Of a stretch of DNA of 64,000 nt, positions 35,837 through 44,929 are shown one piece after another. Within the stretch, counting starts at the first letter, position 1, and each line of letters starts with the position of its first letter. Below the pieces are notes generated by a model. The model saw nothing but the letters and a program-made list of their open reading frames with translations, did not search any database and was not told the DNA's origin. Made by a program: the position numbers and the translations under genes. Origin of the DNA: Romboutsia sedimentorum (GTDB taxonomy: Bacteria; Bacillota; Clostridia; Peptostreptococcales; Peptostreptococcaceae); assembly GCF_030131845.1 (NCBI RefSeq), contig NZ_JASKYM010000012.1:1-64000 (forward strand), read 5' to 3'.

Positions 35837-38800
35837 TTAATCTACAGACTTCAACGATTCTACCATCTGAATATTTTTTAATTTGTAATACATTGCAAAA
35901 TTGACTATAAGTCCAAGTATTATTGTTAGTACTGCTGCTATTATGTAGCTACTGGCGTCTATTATTCTTCCAAACATCATATTATCTATTTCAACTGTAA
36001 CCATTATAAATTGATGAAGTAATTTTCCTATTCCCAGTCCTACTATTGTCCCTACTACTGTAAGTATTATATTCTCTCTATAAATGTAGGCAGATACTTC
36101 ATTATCATAAAAACCTAGAACTTTTATTGTTGCTATTTCTCTTATTCTCTCTGATATATTTACATTTGTTAAATTATATAAAACTACAAATGCTAAAGCA
36201 CCTGCTGATAACGTCATTATTAATACTACATAATTTAAACTTTTTATGGTCTTTTCAAAGTTTTCTTTTACCCCTGTACTAAATCCAACACCACTTACTT
36301 TTTCTATATTAGTAAGATTTTTTGATATATTATCTTCAGCTTTTACAGACTCATCTTTTAAAGTTCCTATTATCCTATTGTATCTACTATCTCTTTTAAA
36401 TAATTCTTTGTAGCATTCTTTAGACATATAGGCATAGTGACCTACATAGTTTTCCGTTATTGCCTCAACCTTTACTTTTGCTTTTTTATCTTTTGAATTT
36501 ACTACTTCTATATTATCTCCTATTTTAACGTCTAAATCTCTTGATACCTTTTCACTAAGTACTATTCCTGTCTTAGTTAAGTCTATATTATTTTGAGTCT
36601 TTCTATCTCTTAATCCTATAACTTTTTTCATTTTATCGCTATCTTTTGGTACTGCTATTGTAAGTTCTTCTTCTTTATTATTTTTTACTATTTTTCCATT
36701 TTCATTATTCATAAGTAAATAATTATCTATTAATTTTTCATCATCCACATACTTTTCTATTTTACCTAATTCACTAGGACTTGCATTATTATCAATTGTA
36801 ACCGTCATATTGTACTTAAATATACTTTTATACTGACCATCTACTATCATTTGTATAGAATCTTGAATACCAAGACCTGATAATATTAAAGCTGTGCATC
36901 CTGATATTCCAAGTACAGTCATTAAAAATCTCTTTTTATACCTAAATATATTTCTTATAGTTACCTTTCCTATAAAGCCTACTTTGTTCCATATAAATGG
37001 CATTCTTTCTAATAATATTCTCTTTCCATTTTTAGGAGCTTTTGGTCTCATTAACACTGATGGTGTTTCTTTTAATTCTTTATAGCACGCTGAATATGCT
37101 GCTATAGTAGTTATTGAAATAGCTGTAAATGTTACCCCTAATGCTAAAGGAATATCAAATAATAACTGAATTTTAGGCAATGTATACATTATTCCATAAG
37201 ATTTAAATACAACAATTGGGAACACAGTAAATCCTATAGCTAAACCTATAATACTACCTAGTAAACTTGCACTTAATGCATATGTTATATACTTTTTAGC
37301 TATTTTTGAAGTCGTATATCCTAAAGCTTTCAATGTACCTATGTTTATTCTCTGTTCATCTACCATCCTAGTCATAGTAGTTAAGCAAACTAAAGCTGCT
37401 ACTGAAAAGAAAAATACAGGGAATATTTTTGAAAGTGCATCTATACTGTTTGCATTTCCTTCATATTGTACATATGAATAGTGACTATTTCTATCTAATA
37501 TATACCACTTAGGCTTTTCTATCTTACTTATTTTATCTTCACTATCTTTTATCTTTTTTTCTGCTTTAGATAATTCATCCTTTGCTTTTGTTTTTGCATC
37601 TTTTAATTCAATTTTAGCTTTTTCTATTTTTTGTTTTTGTGTCTTTATATTATTTTTTGCTTTTTTAAACTCATTTTTCGATTTAATTTCCATTGAGTTT
37701 AAATTACTTTTTTGTGTAGCTAATTTTTCTTTATTTTTATCTAAAGTATTTTTTGTATTATTAAGCTTTAATTCTATTTTTTGTAACTCACTAATTTTAC
37801 TTGATAATTGTGAATTTCCTTGTTCATATGCCAAATTCATAGAATCGATTAATATTTTATTTTGGTTCAATTCTTTATTTAGTTGTTCTTTTTCTTCTGC
37901 ACTTAAATTTTCTTCTTTTAATTTATCTTCTATATATATGATTTTTTTATTTAAATCATTTATTTGATTGGTTAAACTATCTAATTTAGTTTTAGCATCA
38001 CTAATTGCAGTTGTTGATATTTTTTTATTTTCTTCAAAATCATCTTTTCCGCTTTGATATTGCTTATATCCCTCTTGTACTTGTTTTTCTCCATTAGCTA
38101 TTTTTATTTTTCCTTTTTCTATTTCATCTTTTACTTTATTTTCATTATCTCTTAATTTAAGTTCCCCATTTTTTATTTCATTTGTAAATTTATTTATGTT
38201 ATTTTGTGCTTTATTTAATTCATTATTAACTTTATTTTTTTTATCTTCATACTGATTTTTACCTTTATTTAATTCTTCATTAGCTTTTTTTATAACTTCA
38301 TCATACCTATCTTTTATTCTAGAGTCCGATATTTTTTCTATTTCTTTTGTTACTTTGTCTACCTTGTTAAAATATTTTTTTGTATATGAGTTCTCTTTTT
38401 TTGTATTATCTAAAGTTAAAAACATTTCACTGTATGAATCCATTTTAAAATCATCTTGTGGAATCATTATTACACTACTTATAGTTCCATCTCCAATTGA
38501 GCTACTTCCCTTTTCATAAGAAAGATAATATGGAGTTTCAATTTTTCCAACTACAGTATACTGTGCATTTTTCAAAGTATCACTAAGCTTTTCATCATTT
38601 CCTGAGCTTAAATTTATCTTTGAACCTAATGGTATATCAAGTTTATCTACTTTACTTTTTTCAATTACACATTCTCCTGATTTTTGTGGTAATCTACCTT
38701 GCACTACTTTAACTTTATTTATGTAATTTTCATTATTTTCCTTTATGTCATCTAATGGTAGTGCGTGTATTTTACTCACTTGTTCTTGCGATTTATATTT

Positions 38801-39085
38801 TGTAATAACATCCATTGAGTGTGTTGGAAACACACCTTCTATGTTTTCTATTTTTTTAACTTCATCTACATCTTTATCTGTAAGCCCTAATGTTGATAGC
38901 AATCTTATATCCATTAGGTTATATTCATCATAGTATGAATCCGATGTATCTTTCATCACCATAGGTGATATTTTTATACCTGAGTAAAATGCTACTCCTA
39001 ACGCTATAATACACATTATAGATAAAAATCTGCCCTTAGATTTTTTTATATCTCTTATGATATCTTTATTTAAGATACTTTTCAT
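35837..39085 (-). CDS. FtsX-like ABC exporter permease with coiled coil
   Basis: Large permease of the MacB/FtsX type, about 1082 aa. The first helix (FLSIMCIIALGVAFYSGI) is followed by an extracytoplasmic domain, and residues about 260-530 are a Lys/Glu/Asn-rich coiled coil (KANEELNKGKNQYEDKKNKV is typical). Three helices follow (VCLTTMTRMVDEQRINIGTL is the FtsX loop), then a second extracytoplasmic domain and a final three-helix FtsX block. The ATG at 39085 matches homologue starts; a GTG three codons earlier overlaps the ATPase stop. It pairs with the ATPase just upstream. Substrate unknown. Confidence 0.88.
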   Translation of the reverse strand: MKSILNKDIIRDIKKSKGRFLSIMCIIALGVAFYSGIKISPMVMKDTSDSYYDEYNLMDIRLLSTLGLTDKDVDEVKKIENIEGVFPTHSMDVITKYKSQEQVSKIHALPLDDIKENNENYINKVKVVQGRLPQKSGECVIEKSKVDKLDIPLGSKINLSSGNDEKLSDTLKNAQYTVVGKIETPYYLSYEKGSSSIGDGTISSVIMIPQDDFKMDSYSEMFLTLDNTKKENSYTKKYFNKVDKVTKEIEKISDSRIKDRYDEVIKKANEELNKGKNQYEDKKNKVNNELNKAQNNINKFTNEIKNGELKLRDNENKVKDEIEKGKIKIANGEKQVQEGYKQYQSGKDDFEENKKISTTAISDAKTKLDSLTNQINDLNKKIIYIEDKLKEENLSAEEKEQLNKELNQNKILIDSMNLAYEQGNSQLSSKISELQKIELKLNNTKNTLDKNKEKLATQKSNLNSMEIKSKNEFKKAKNNIKTQKQKIEKAKIELKDAKTKAKDELSKAEKKIKDSEDKISKIEKPKWYILDRNSHYSYVQYEGNANSIDALSKIFPVFFFSVAALVCLTTMTRMVDEQRINIGTLKALGYTTSKIAKKYITYALSASLLGSIIGLAIGFTVFPIVVFKSYGIMYTLPKIQLLFDIPLALGVTFTAISITTIAAYSACYKELKETPSVLMRPKAPKNGKRILLERMPFIWNKVGFIGKVTIRNIFRYKKRFLMTVLGISGCTALILSGLGIQDSIQMIVDGQYKSIFKYNMTVTIDNNASPSELGKIEKYVDDEKLIDNYLLMNNENGKIVKNNKEEELTIAVPKDSDKMKKVIGLRDRKTQNNIDLTKTGIVLSEKVSRDLDVKIGDNIEVVNSKDKKAKVKVEAITENYVGHYAYMSKECYKELFKRDSRYNRIIGTLKDESVKAEDNISKNLTNIEKVSGVGFSTGVKENFEKTIKSLNYVVLIMTLSAGALAFVVLYNLTNVNISERIREIATIKVLGFYDNEVSAYIYRENIILTVVGTIVGLGIGKLLHQFIMVTVEIDNMMFGRIIDASSYIIAAVLTIILGLIVNFAMYYKLKNIQMVESLKSVD

Positions 39086-39087
39086 TG

Positions 39088-39792
39088 CTACCACTCAATC
39101 CCTTCTACTGGCATTGGATTTTCATTTATAGCAATGCTTTCTATTTTTCCATTTTTAACTTTTATTACCTTGTCACCCATTGGAGCTAATGCTAGGTTAT
39201 GCGTAATTATAATTACTGTCATCCCTATTTTTTTACATGTATCTTGTAATAACTTAAGAATTGATTTTCCTGTATTATAATCTAGTGCTCCAGTTGGTTC
39301 ATCACATAATAAAAGTTTCGGATTTTTAGCCAGTGCCCTTGCTATTGCAACTCTTTGTTGTTCTCCACCTGATAGTTGTGCTGGAAAATTATCTTTCCTA
39401 TTTGCTAACCCAACAGCTTCCATTATTTCATCTATGTCTAATGGATCTTTACATATCTGAGTTGCTAGTTCAACATTTTCTCTAGCAGTAAGGTTTTGTA
39501 CTAAATTATAAAATTGGAATACAAATCCAATATCAAATCTTCTATATGTTATTAGTTCTTTATTTGTATAATTATTTATATTATTATTGTCTACTACCAC
39601 GTTTCCACTAGTGGGACTATCCATACCTCCTAAAATATTTAATATTGTACTTTTTCCAGCTCCACTCGCTCCTGCTACTACTACAAATTCACCTTTATCT
39701 ACACAAAAATCTACTCCACTTAATGCGCTAATTTCAACTTCTCCCATTTTATATACTTTTTTAACATTCTTAAATTCTATGTATTTGCTCAC
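39088..39792 (-). CDS. ABC exporter ATPase (MacB/LolD type)
   Basis: ATPase partner of the FtsX-like permease, 234 aa. It has Walker [10 protein letters not shown], signature [16 protein letters not shown], Walker [13 protein letters not shown] and the H-loop IITHNLALA. The Cys in the Walker B region (LLCDEP) is typical of this group. The start is GTG with AGAGG 7 nt upstream. It is the first gene of the two-gene operon. Confidence 0.92.
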   Translation of the reverse strand: MSKYIEFKNVKKVYKMGEVEISALSGVDFCVDKGEFVVVAGASGAGKSTILNILGGMDSPTSGNVVVDNNNINNYTNKELITYRRFDIGFVFQFYNLVQNLTARENVELATQICKDPLDIDEIMEAVGLANRKDNFPAQLSGGEQQRVAIARALAKNPKLLLCDEPTGALDYNTGKSILKLLQDTCKKIGMTVIIITHNLALAPMGDKVIKVKNGKIESIAINENPMPVEGIEW

Positions 39793-39925
39793 TTAATTTC
39801 CTCTATTCTTTTGATATTGATTAAATTTATTATATCATATATAAATCCTCTAACTTTCAATATTTTAATGCTATTTGTATGTTAAAAATCAGATTAAAAA
39901 TTTTTATTATTTTTCACATAACAAT

Positions 39926-39954
39926 AAGCTAGATTAAAAATTATAATCTAGCTT
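39926..39954 (-). terminator. Terminator after ribonuclease J gene
   Basis: A perfect 11-bp stem (AAGCTAGATTA with TAATCTAGCTT), 7-nt AT loop, just past the stop on the minus strand. Confidence 0.8.
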
Positions 39955-39961
39955 TAATTTA

Positions 39962-41623
39962 CTATACTTCCATTATGATAGGGAATACACTTGGGTTTCT
40001 CTTTGTTTTATGATATAAAAAATGCTCTACTGATTTTTTTATATTAGTTTTTATAACATTCCACTCTAAAATTTCTTTTTCTAAACATTTTTCAATTTCT
40101 TCTTTAGATATTTCTTTTATCTTATTAATTAAATCCTCAGATTCTCTAGCATATATAAACCCTCTTGTTATTACATCTGGACCTGATGCTATAGTATACG
40201 TTTCTCTATTTATTGCTACTACTATATTAACCATTCCATCTTTTGCTAACTCTCTTCTATCTCTTAAAACTATATTTCCTACATCCCCAACACCAAGACC
40301 ATCTACAAATAATATACCTGTATGAACTGTTTTATTTGCATTTGCACTATCTTTAGATATTTCTAACACTTTACCTGTTTCTAGTGTGAACACATTAGAT
40401 GGCTTCATACCTAATTTTATAGCTAAATCTCTATGGTGTTTTAGATGTCTATATTCACCATGTACTGGCATAAAATATTTAGGTTTAACTAAACTATGGA
40501 TTAATTTTAACTCTTCTTGATATGCATGACCTGATACATGAATTTCTTCTAAGTCTTCATATATTACATCTGCACCTTTTCTAAATAATTGATTTATAAC
40601 CCTTGATACTGATTTATCATTTCCAGGTATTGGCGATGCCGAAATTATGAATAAATCATTTGGTTGTATAGATATTTTTCTATGTGTACCATATGCTATT
40701 CTTGAAAGTCCAGCCATAGGTTCTCCCTGACTGCCTGTAGTTATTATTGTTATCTCTTCACTAGGATATTTATTTATATCATCTATTTCTATCACAGATT
40801 CTTGTGGTATATGAAGATATCCAAGCTCTATAGCTACGTTTGATATATTTTCCATACTTCTTCCGCTAAATACTATTTTTCTATTTTGAGCTATAGATGC
40901 ATCTGCTATTTGTTGCATTCTATGAATATTAGATGCAAAAGTAGCTACAATAATTCTTCCCTTTGAAGGTGAAAATATTTTTTTTAATGTCTCACCTATA
41001 GTTTTTTCCGAAATCGAATGACCTGTTCTTTCTACATTAGTACTGTCAGCCATTAAAAGTAATACACCCTTTTTTCCTAAAGCAGCTATCCTATTTAAAT
41101 CCATCATTCTTCCATCTATTGGAGTATAATCAATTTTAAAATCTCCAGTATGAAGTATTACCCCTATTGGAGTATGAATAGCTAAAGCACAAGAATCTGC
41201 TATACTATGCGTTACTCCTATAAATTCAATTTTCATATTTTCTAACTTAATACTTTGTTGGGTTCTGACTGTTTTTAATATAGATGAGTTTTCTAAACCA
41301 TGTTCTTTTAATTTATTTTTTACTAATCCTAAGGTAAGTTTTGTTCCGTATACAGGTATATTTATCTGTTTTAATATGTAAGGAATTGCTCCTATATGAT
41401 CTTCATGCCCATGAGTTAAAAACATTCCTTTTACTTTGTCTTTTCTTTCAACCAAGTATTTTATATCAGGTATTACTAAATCAACCCCATACATATCATC
41501 ATCTGGGAATGCTATTCCTCCATCTATTACTATTATTTCATCTTTATATTCAATTGCAGTTATATTTTTCCCGATTTCTCCAAGTCCCCCAAGCGGAATT
41601 ATTTTTACACTATCTTTATCCAT
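39962..41623 (-). CDS. rnj: Ribonuclease J
   Basis: Metallo-beta-lactamase/beta-CASP nuclease with 5'-3' exonuclease and endonuclease activity in mRNA decay and rRNA maturation, 553 aa. The zinc motif HGHEDH is at residues 71-76, with later ligands in HTGDFKIDYTP and in HVSGHAYQEEL plus PVHGEYRH. The C-terminal domain begins near residue 450. Whether it is RnjA or RnjB cannot be settled from this window. Single gene. Confidence 0.95.
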   Translation of the reverse strand: MDKDSVKIIPLGGLGEIGKNITAIEYKDEIIVIDGGIAFPDDDMYGVDLVIPDIKYLVERKDKVKGMFLTHGHEDHIGAIPYILKQINIPVYGTKLTLGLVKNKLKEHGLENSSILKTVRTQQSIKLENMKIEFIGVTHSIADSCALAIHTPIGVILHTGDFKIDYTPIDGRMMDLNRIAALGKKGVLLLMADSTNVERTGHSISEKTIGETLKKIFSPSKGRIIVATFASNIHRMQQIADASIAQNRKIVFSGRSMENISNVAIELGYLHIPQESVIEIDDINKYPSEEITIITTGSQGEPMAGLSRIAYGTHRKISIQPNDLFIISASPIPGNDKSVSRVINQLFRKGADVIYEDLEEIHVSGHAYQEELKLIHSLVKPKYFMPVHGEYRHLKHHRDLAIKLGMKPSNVFTLETGKVLEISKDSANANKTVHTGILFVDGLGVGDVGNIVLRDRRELAKDGMVNIVVAINRETYTIASGPDVITRGFIYARESEDLINKIKEISKEEIEKCLEKEILEWNVIKTNIKKSVEHFLYHKTKRNPSVFPIIMEV

Positions 41624-41763
41624 ATTTATGTTACTCCTTTATATTAAGTATATATATTAATAAATTATATATTTTTTATGTAAATACATATTACTTATAG
41701 TTTTGGTATAAATATATATATTAATTCTATTTTTAGGATAAAATTTAATTTATTATACAAAAT

Positions 41764-41809
41764 CCCCCTTATACATTAGGTTTTTATTCTCCTATATATA
41801 AGGGGGGGG
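41764..41809. terminator. Hairpin with G8 tract after BMP gene
   Basis: A 10-bp stem (CCCCCTTATA, 41764-41773, with TATAAGGGGG, 41797-41806) lies downstream of the bmp gene. The 3' arm runs into eight consecutive G on the plus strand (41802-41809), so pairing can slip. It is the longest G run I noticed in this AT-rich window. It probably acts as the bmp terminator, though the T-tract is poor. Confidence 0.6.
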
Positions 41810-41837
41810 TATTATTTATAACTTTAGTATATTAGTA

Positions 41838-42863
41838 TTATTTTACCATTTCCTTGTATTCTTTTTCATTTTTAGGTGCTTTTAGCTCACCTTTTTCAAA
41901 CTTATCTGCTTGTGTATTTACATAGTCTATTATGTCTTTAGAAACTAAGTTTTTAGTAGTATCTGGTATTCCTACTGCACCTTCTTTTAGACCGTAAATA
42001 GCTGTTGTTCCACCTTGGAATTTACCATCTACTAATTCTTTAACTGTGTCAAATACGCCTACATCAACTCTTTTTATAGCTGAAGTTAATACGTTATCTA
42101 AAGCTAAAGAACTTTGGTCTCTATCTACTCCAATTGCAAATTTACCTTGTTCTTTAGCTGCTTCTATAGCACCTGTTCCAACATCTCCTCCAGCAGTGAA
42201 TATTACATCTGCACCTTTTGAATACATTTGATTCGCTATAGCTTTTCCTTTTGCTTGGTCTGTAAATGAGTTTGCATACTGAACTTGTACTTCTACGTTA
42301 GGATTAACAGCTTTTGCTCCTGCCATATATCCATATTGGTATGCCTCTATAACTGGTAATTGCATACCACCTATAAATCCTATATTATTAGTTTTAGTCA
42401 TTTTACCAGCTACTAATCCAGATAAATATGCTGACTCTTGAGAATTAAATTGTATTGCCTTTACATTTTCAGGAACTTTTGGATATGTTTCATCAACTAA
42501 AGCAAATTTTTGTTCTGGATATAATTTTGATCCCTCTTCTATTGCTGGGGCTAATTTCATTCCAACTCCTAGTATTAAATCTACACCTTCATCTGATAAT
42601 GTTTCTATATTAGCTGCATAATCCGAATCTTGTTTTGATTCTAAGTACTTAACCTTTACACCTAGTTCTTTTTCTGCTTTTTTAAGACCTTCCCATGCAG
42701 ATTGGTTAAATGATTGATCATTTACTCCCGCTACATCTGTTATCATACCAATAGTTAATTGATCATCTTTTACTTCGCTCTTTTTATCATTTGCACATCC
42801 TGTTAATAATGATGCTGATAGCACTGATGCTAGTGCTAATGCTGCTATTTTTTTTAATTCCAT
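41838..42863 (-). CDS. BMP/PnrA-type nucleoside-binding lipoprotein
   Basis: Substrate-binding lipoprotein of the basic-membrane-protein family, 341 aa. The signal peptide ends in lipobox SLLTGC. The body has GMITDVAGVNDQSFNQSAWE, typical of PnrA/BmpA purine-nucleoside binding proteins, then NIGFIGGMQLPVIEAYQYGY and AAGGDVGTGAIEAA. In homologous systems it feeds an ABC permease pair and a two-domain ATPase, but no such genes adjoin it here, so it may serve a transporter encoded elsewhere. Expression is probably controlled by the leader at 42888-43012. Confidence 0.92.
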   Translation of the reverse strand: MELKKIAALALASVLSASLLTGCANDKKSEVKDDQLTIGMITDVAGVNDQSFNQSAWEGLKKAEKELGVKVKYLESKQDSDYAANIETLSDEGVDLILGVGMKLAPAIEEGSKLYPEQKFALVDETYPKVPENVKAIQFNSQESAYLSGLVAGKMTKTNNIGFIGGMQLPVIEAYQYGYMAGAKAVNPNVEVQVQYANSFTDQAKGKAIANQMYSKGADVIFTAGGDVGTGAIEAAKEQGKFAIGVDRDQSSLALDNVLTSAIKRVDVGVFDTVKELVDGKFQGGTTAIYGLKEGAVGIPDTTKNLVSKDIIDYVNTQADKFEKGELKAPKNEKEYKEMVK

Positions 42864-42887
42864 GTCATAACCTCCAAGTATAATTGC

Positions 42888-43012
42888 AAAAAAAATCCTT
42901 TTATCAGCATGATAAAAGGATAGTTATTGTTGTATTAATTTAACCATTCAAATATCTTTTTAGTCTCTCTGTACTAAATTAAAGCCATTTTTTTTATTTA
43001 AAATAATTTCTT
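42888..43012 (-). promoter_or_regulatory. Candidate transcription attenuator (riboswitch-like leader)
   Basis: After a good promoter comes a leader of about 120 nt ending in a perfect 12-bp hairpin (ATCCTTTTATCA, 42895-42906, with 42910-42921) and a U7-8 tract, only 25 nt before the BMP start codon. Upstream, TAAAAAGATA (42953-42962, minus) can pair with the terminator's 5' arm at 9 of 10 positions, a possible antiterminator. A further 8-bp pairing TTAATTTA/TAAATTAA (42975-42982 with 42935-42942) would enclose it. No known riboswitch class was recognised. Confidence 0.55.
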
Positions 43013-43018
43013 TAAACG

Positions 43019-43047
43019 ATTATGACATCTTTATACATTTTTGTCAA
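43019..43047 (-). promoter_or_regulatory. Promoter of the BMP gene
   Basis: Perfect TTGACA (43042-43047), a 17-bp spacer and CATAAT (43019-43024) on the minus strand. It lies downstream of the amidohydrolase stop, so the terminator beyond it belongs to the BMP leader. Confidence 0.75.
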
Positions 43048-43081
43048 CGTTATAATAATATTTGATTTTTTTATTTTAAAG

Positions 43082-44263
43082 TTAATTAAAATATCCTACG
43101 TTCATAATATGCATCATAGTTCCAATTATCAAACAGTTTTCATCTATATCAAACTGAGCTGTATGAAGAGAGTGTACTTTATCACTATTTTTATTTTTGC
43201 ATCCTACATGAAAAAATACGCCTTTATTGTTCTGTGTATAAAATGAAAAATCTTCACCACCTAAAGATGGTTTTTCTCTCATTATAAATTTATCCTTTCC
43301 TAACAATTCACTTGCATTTTTTATTATAATATCTACCATTTCTTTATTATTTATAACTGCTGGATATCCATCATTGTCTATCAATAAATTTCCTATACAT
43401 CCAAATGCATGAGATATATTTTCAACAATATCCTTTATTCTATTGATCATAAATTCTCTTGTATCTCTATCTAAAGTTCTTAGCGTTCCATTCATTTTTA
43501 TTTCTTCACATATAATATTTTGAGCATCCCCACCTTGTATTTTTCCAATAGTTAAAACTGCGCTATCCAGTGGCGATAAATTCCTGCTTATTATACTTTG
43601 AAGCGCTGTTATAATATGAGATGATGCTACTATTGCATCTATTCCATTTTCAGGATATGCGCCATGAGATTGTTTCCCTTTAACTACTATATTTAAAGTA
43701 TCTGTACTAGCATTTAAAGTTCCATATTTAGTCTCTATATATCCGACTTCTATGTGGGGCATCACATGAAGACCAAACATATAGTCTACATTTGGATTTT
43801 CAAGACATTTATCCTTTATTAAAAATTTAGCTCCACCTAATGTTTCTTCTGCTGGTTGAAACAAAAATTTAACATTTACATTTAGTTTTTCCTTCATTGA
43901 ATTTAATACTTTGCACGCACCTAATAACATAGCTATATGTGCATCATGTCCACAAGCATGCATTTTACCATCATTGACTGATCTGTAATCATGATTTAAT
44001 TCTTCGCTAATTGGCAACGCATCTATATCCGCCCTTATACCTATTGTTGTTTTATTGTTAGAATTTATTATATATGCCATTACTCCATTGTGATTTTTAA
44101 AGTCTTTATAATCTATTTTAATTTCTTTTAAATACTCAATTATTTTTTCTTTTGTTTCATACTCTTGTAGTGATAATTCTGGTATTTTATGAAATTCTCT
44201 TCTCACATCAATTATCCAACTTTCAATATCTTTACAATATCTAAAAATATTTTCTTTATCCAT
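43082..44263 (-). CDS. M20 family amidohydrolase (N-acyl amino acid/hippurate type)
   Basis: Zinc/manganese-dependent amidohydrolase of the M20D group, 393 aa. Family motifs in order: RREFHKIPELSLQEYETKEK, KMHACGHDAHIAMLLGA, FLFQPAEETLGGAKFL, GLHVMPHIEVG and GGEDFSFYTQ. The group includes N-acetyl-diaminopimelate deacetylase, hippurate hydrolase and indole-acetyl hydrolases, so the substrate is open. GAGGAGA precedes the ATG. Monocistronic. Confidence 0.92.
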   Translation of the reverse strand: MDKENIFRYCKDIESWIIDVRREFHKIPELSLQEYETKEKIIEYLKEIKIDYKDFKNHNGVMAYIINSNNKTTIGIRADIDALPISEELNHDYRSVNDGKMHACGHDAHIAMLLGACKVLNSMKEKLNVNVKFLFQPAEETLGGAKFLIKDKCLENPNVDYMFGLHVMPHIEVGYIETKYGTLNASTDTLNIVVKGKQSHGAYPENGIDAIVASSHIITALQSIISRNLSPLDSAVLTIGKIQGGDAQNIICEEIKMNGTLRTLDRDTREFMINRIKDIVENISHAFGCIGNLLIDNDGYPAVINNKEMVDIIIKNASELLGKDKFIMREKPSLGGEDFSFYTQNNKGVFFHVGCKNKNSDKVHSLHTAQFDIDENCLIIGTMMHIMNVGYFN

Positions 44264-44553
44264 GTTATTTTCTCCTCTATATTTGCTTAAAATACGCTTT
44301 TAATACGCTATCTCTATGTGTTAAATATTTATGCTTAAGAATAATTTATATTCCGATTTAAGCTTATATGTCATACTTTCATTTATTTTTTAATAATAAT
44401 TTAATATATACTCTTTGAAATATCAGTATATTTTTTATGTATTATGTATTTTTAAGTTTTTTTAGAGGAATACTCTATTTTCTGTAGAATTAATAAATAA
44501 TTCAGAATTATCAAATTAATAAACAATTCATTTAAAAAAGGTGGGTGTTAGAT
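44264..44553. other. Divergent intergenic region
   Basis: About 290 bp between two divergent genes. AT-rich with short repeats of AATTAATAAA-type sequence near 44490-44530 and a plausible but imperfect plus-strand promoter (TTGAAA...TATTAT around 44417-44450). No ORF or RNA supported. Confidence 0.4.
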
Positions 44554-44880
44554 ATGATTGAAATGGTTAAATTTCCTTATAATAACAGAGGGGTTGCAAG
44601 ATTAGACTCTGATAATGTGGTTCACAACCACCTGTATCATAATTGTCCTATTGGAGAAGTTGATGAAAATAACATTGTTTACAACCTTGATAAAAATCCT
44701 GTAGGTAGGGTTGATGAAAGTGGCTTTATTCACTCTCATCACTTAAACGCTTGCCCTATAGGTAGAGTTGATGAAAACGGTTTTATTATGAAAGACGGTG
44801 AGTTAATCGCTAAAATTAATAATGACAATGCATTACTTGCTGGGGGAGCTTATTTGTTACTTGTACATGAAAATAGATAA
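44554..44880 (+). CDS. Small five-repeat protein, function unknown
   Basis: A 108-aa soluble protein made of five short repeats with core PIGRVDENGFI. The equivalent positions are A15, G34, G51, G70 and A87, a regular 19-17-19-17 spacing; the third and fourth units are best preserved. His and Cys residues (HNHLYHNC, HSHHLNAC) recur between the units, suggesting possible metal binding. The pattern resembles small beta-propeller or beta-flower proteins, by analogy only. The ATG at 44554 is 9 nt after AGGTGG. A strong terminator follows. Confidence 0.75.
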   Translation: MIEMVKFPYNNRGVARLDSDNVVHNHLYHNCPIGEVDENNIVYNLDKNPVGRVDESGFIHSHHLNACPIGRVDENGFIMKDGELIAKINNDNALLAGGAYLLLVHENR

Positions 44881-44908
44881 AAAAAGGACAGATTTTCTGT
44901 CCTTTTTT
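44880..44908 (+). terminator. Terminator after five-repeat protein gene
   Basis: A perfect 13-bp stem (AAAAAAGGACAGA, 44880-44892, with 44896-44908) that starts at the stop codon and ends in a T-run; it can also serve the convergent gene. Confidence 0.92.
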
Positions 44909-44929
44909 CTTGTCTTAATAACTAATCTT

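Noticed and set aside
42888-43012. Purine or preQ1 riboswitch before the BMP gene
   Set aside because: The characteristic loop and junction sequences of these classes are not present; only the attenuator geometry remains.
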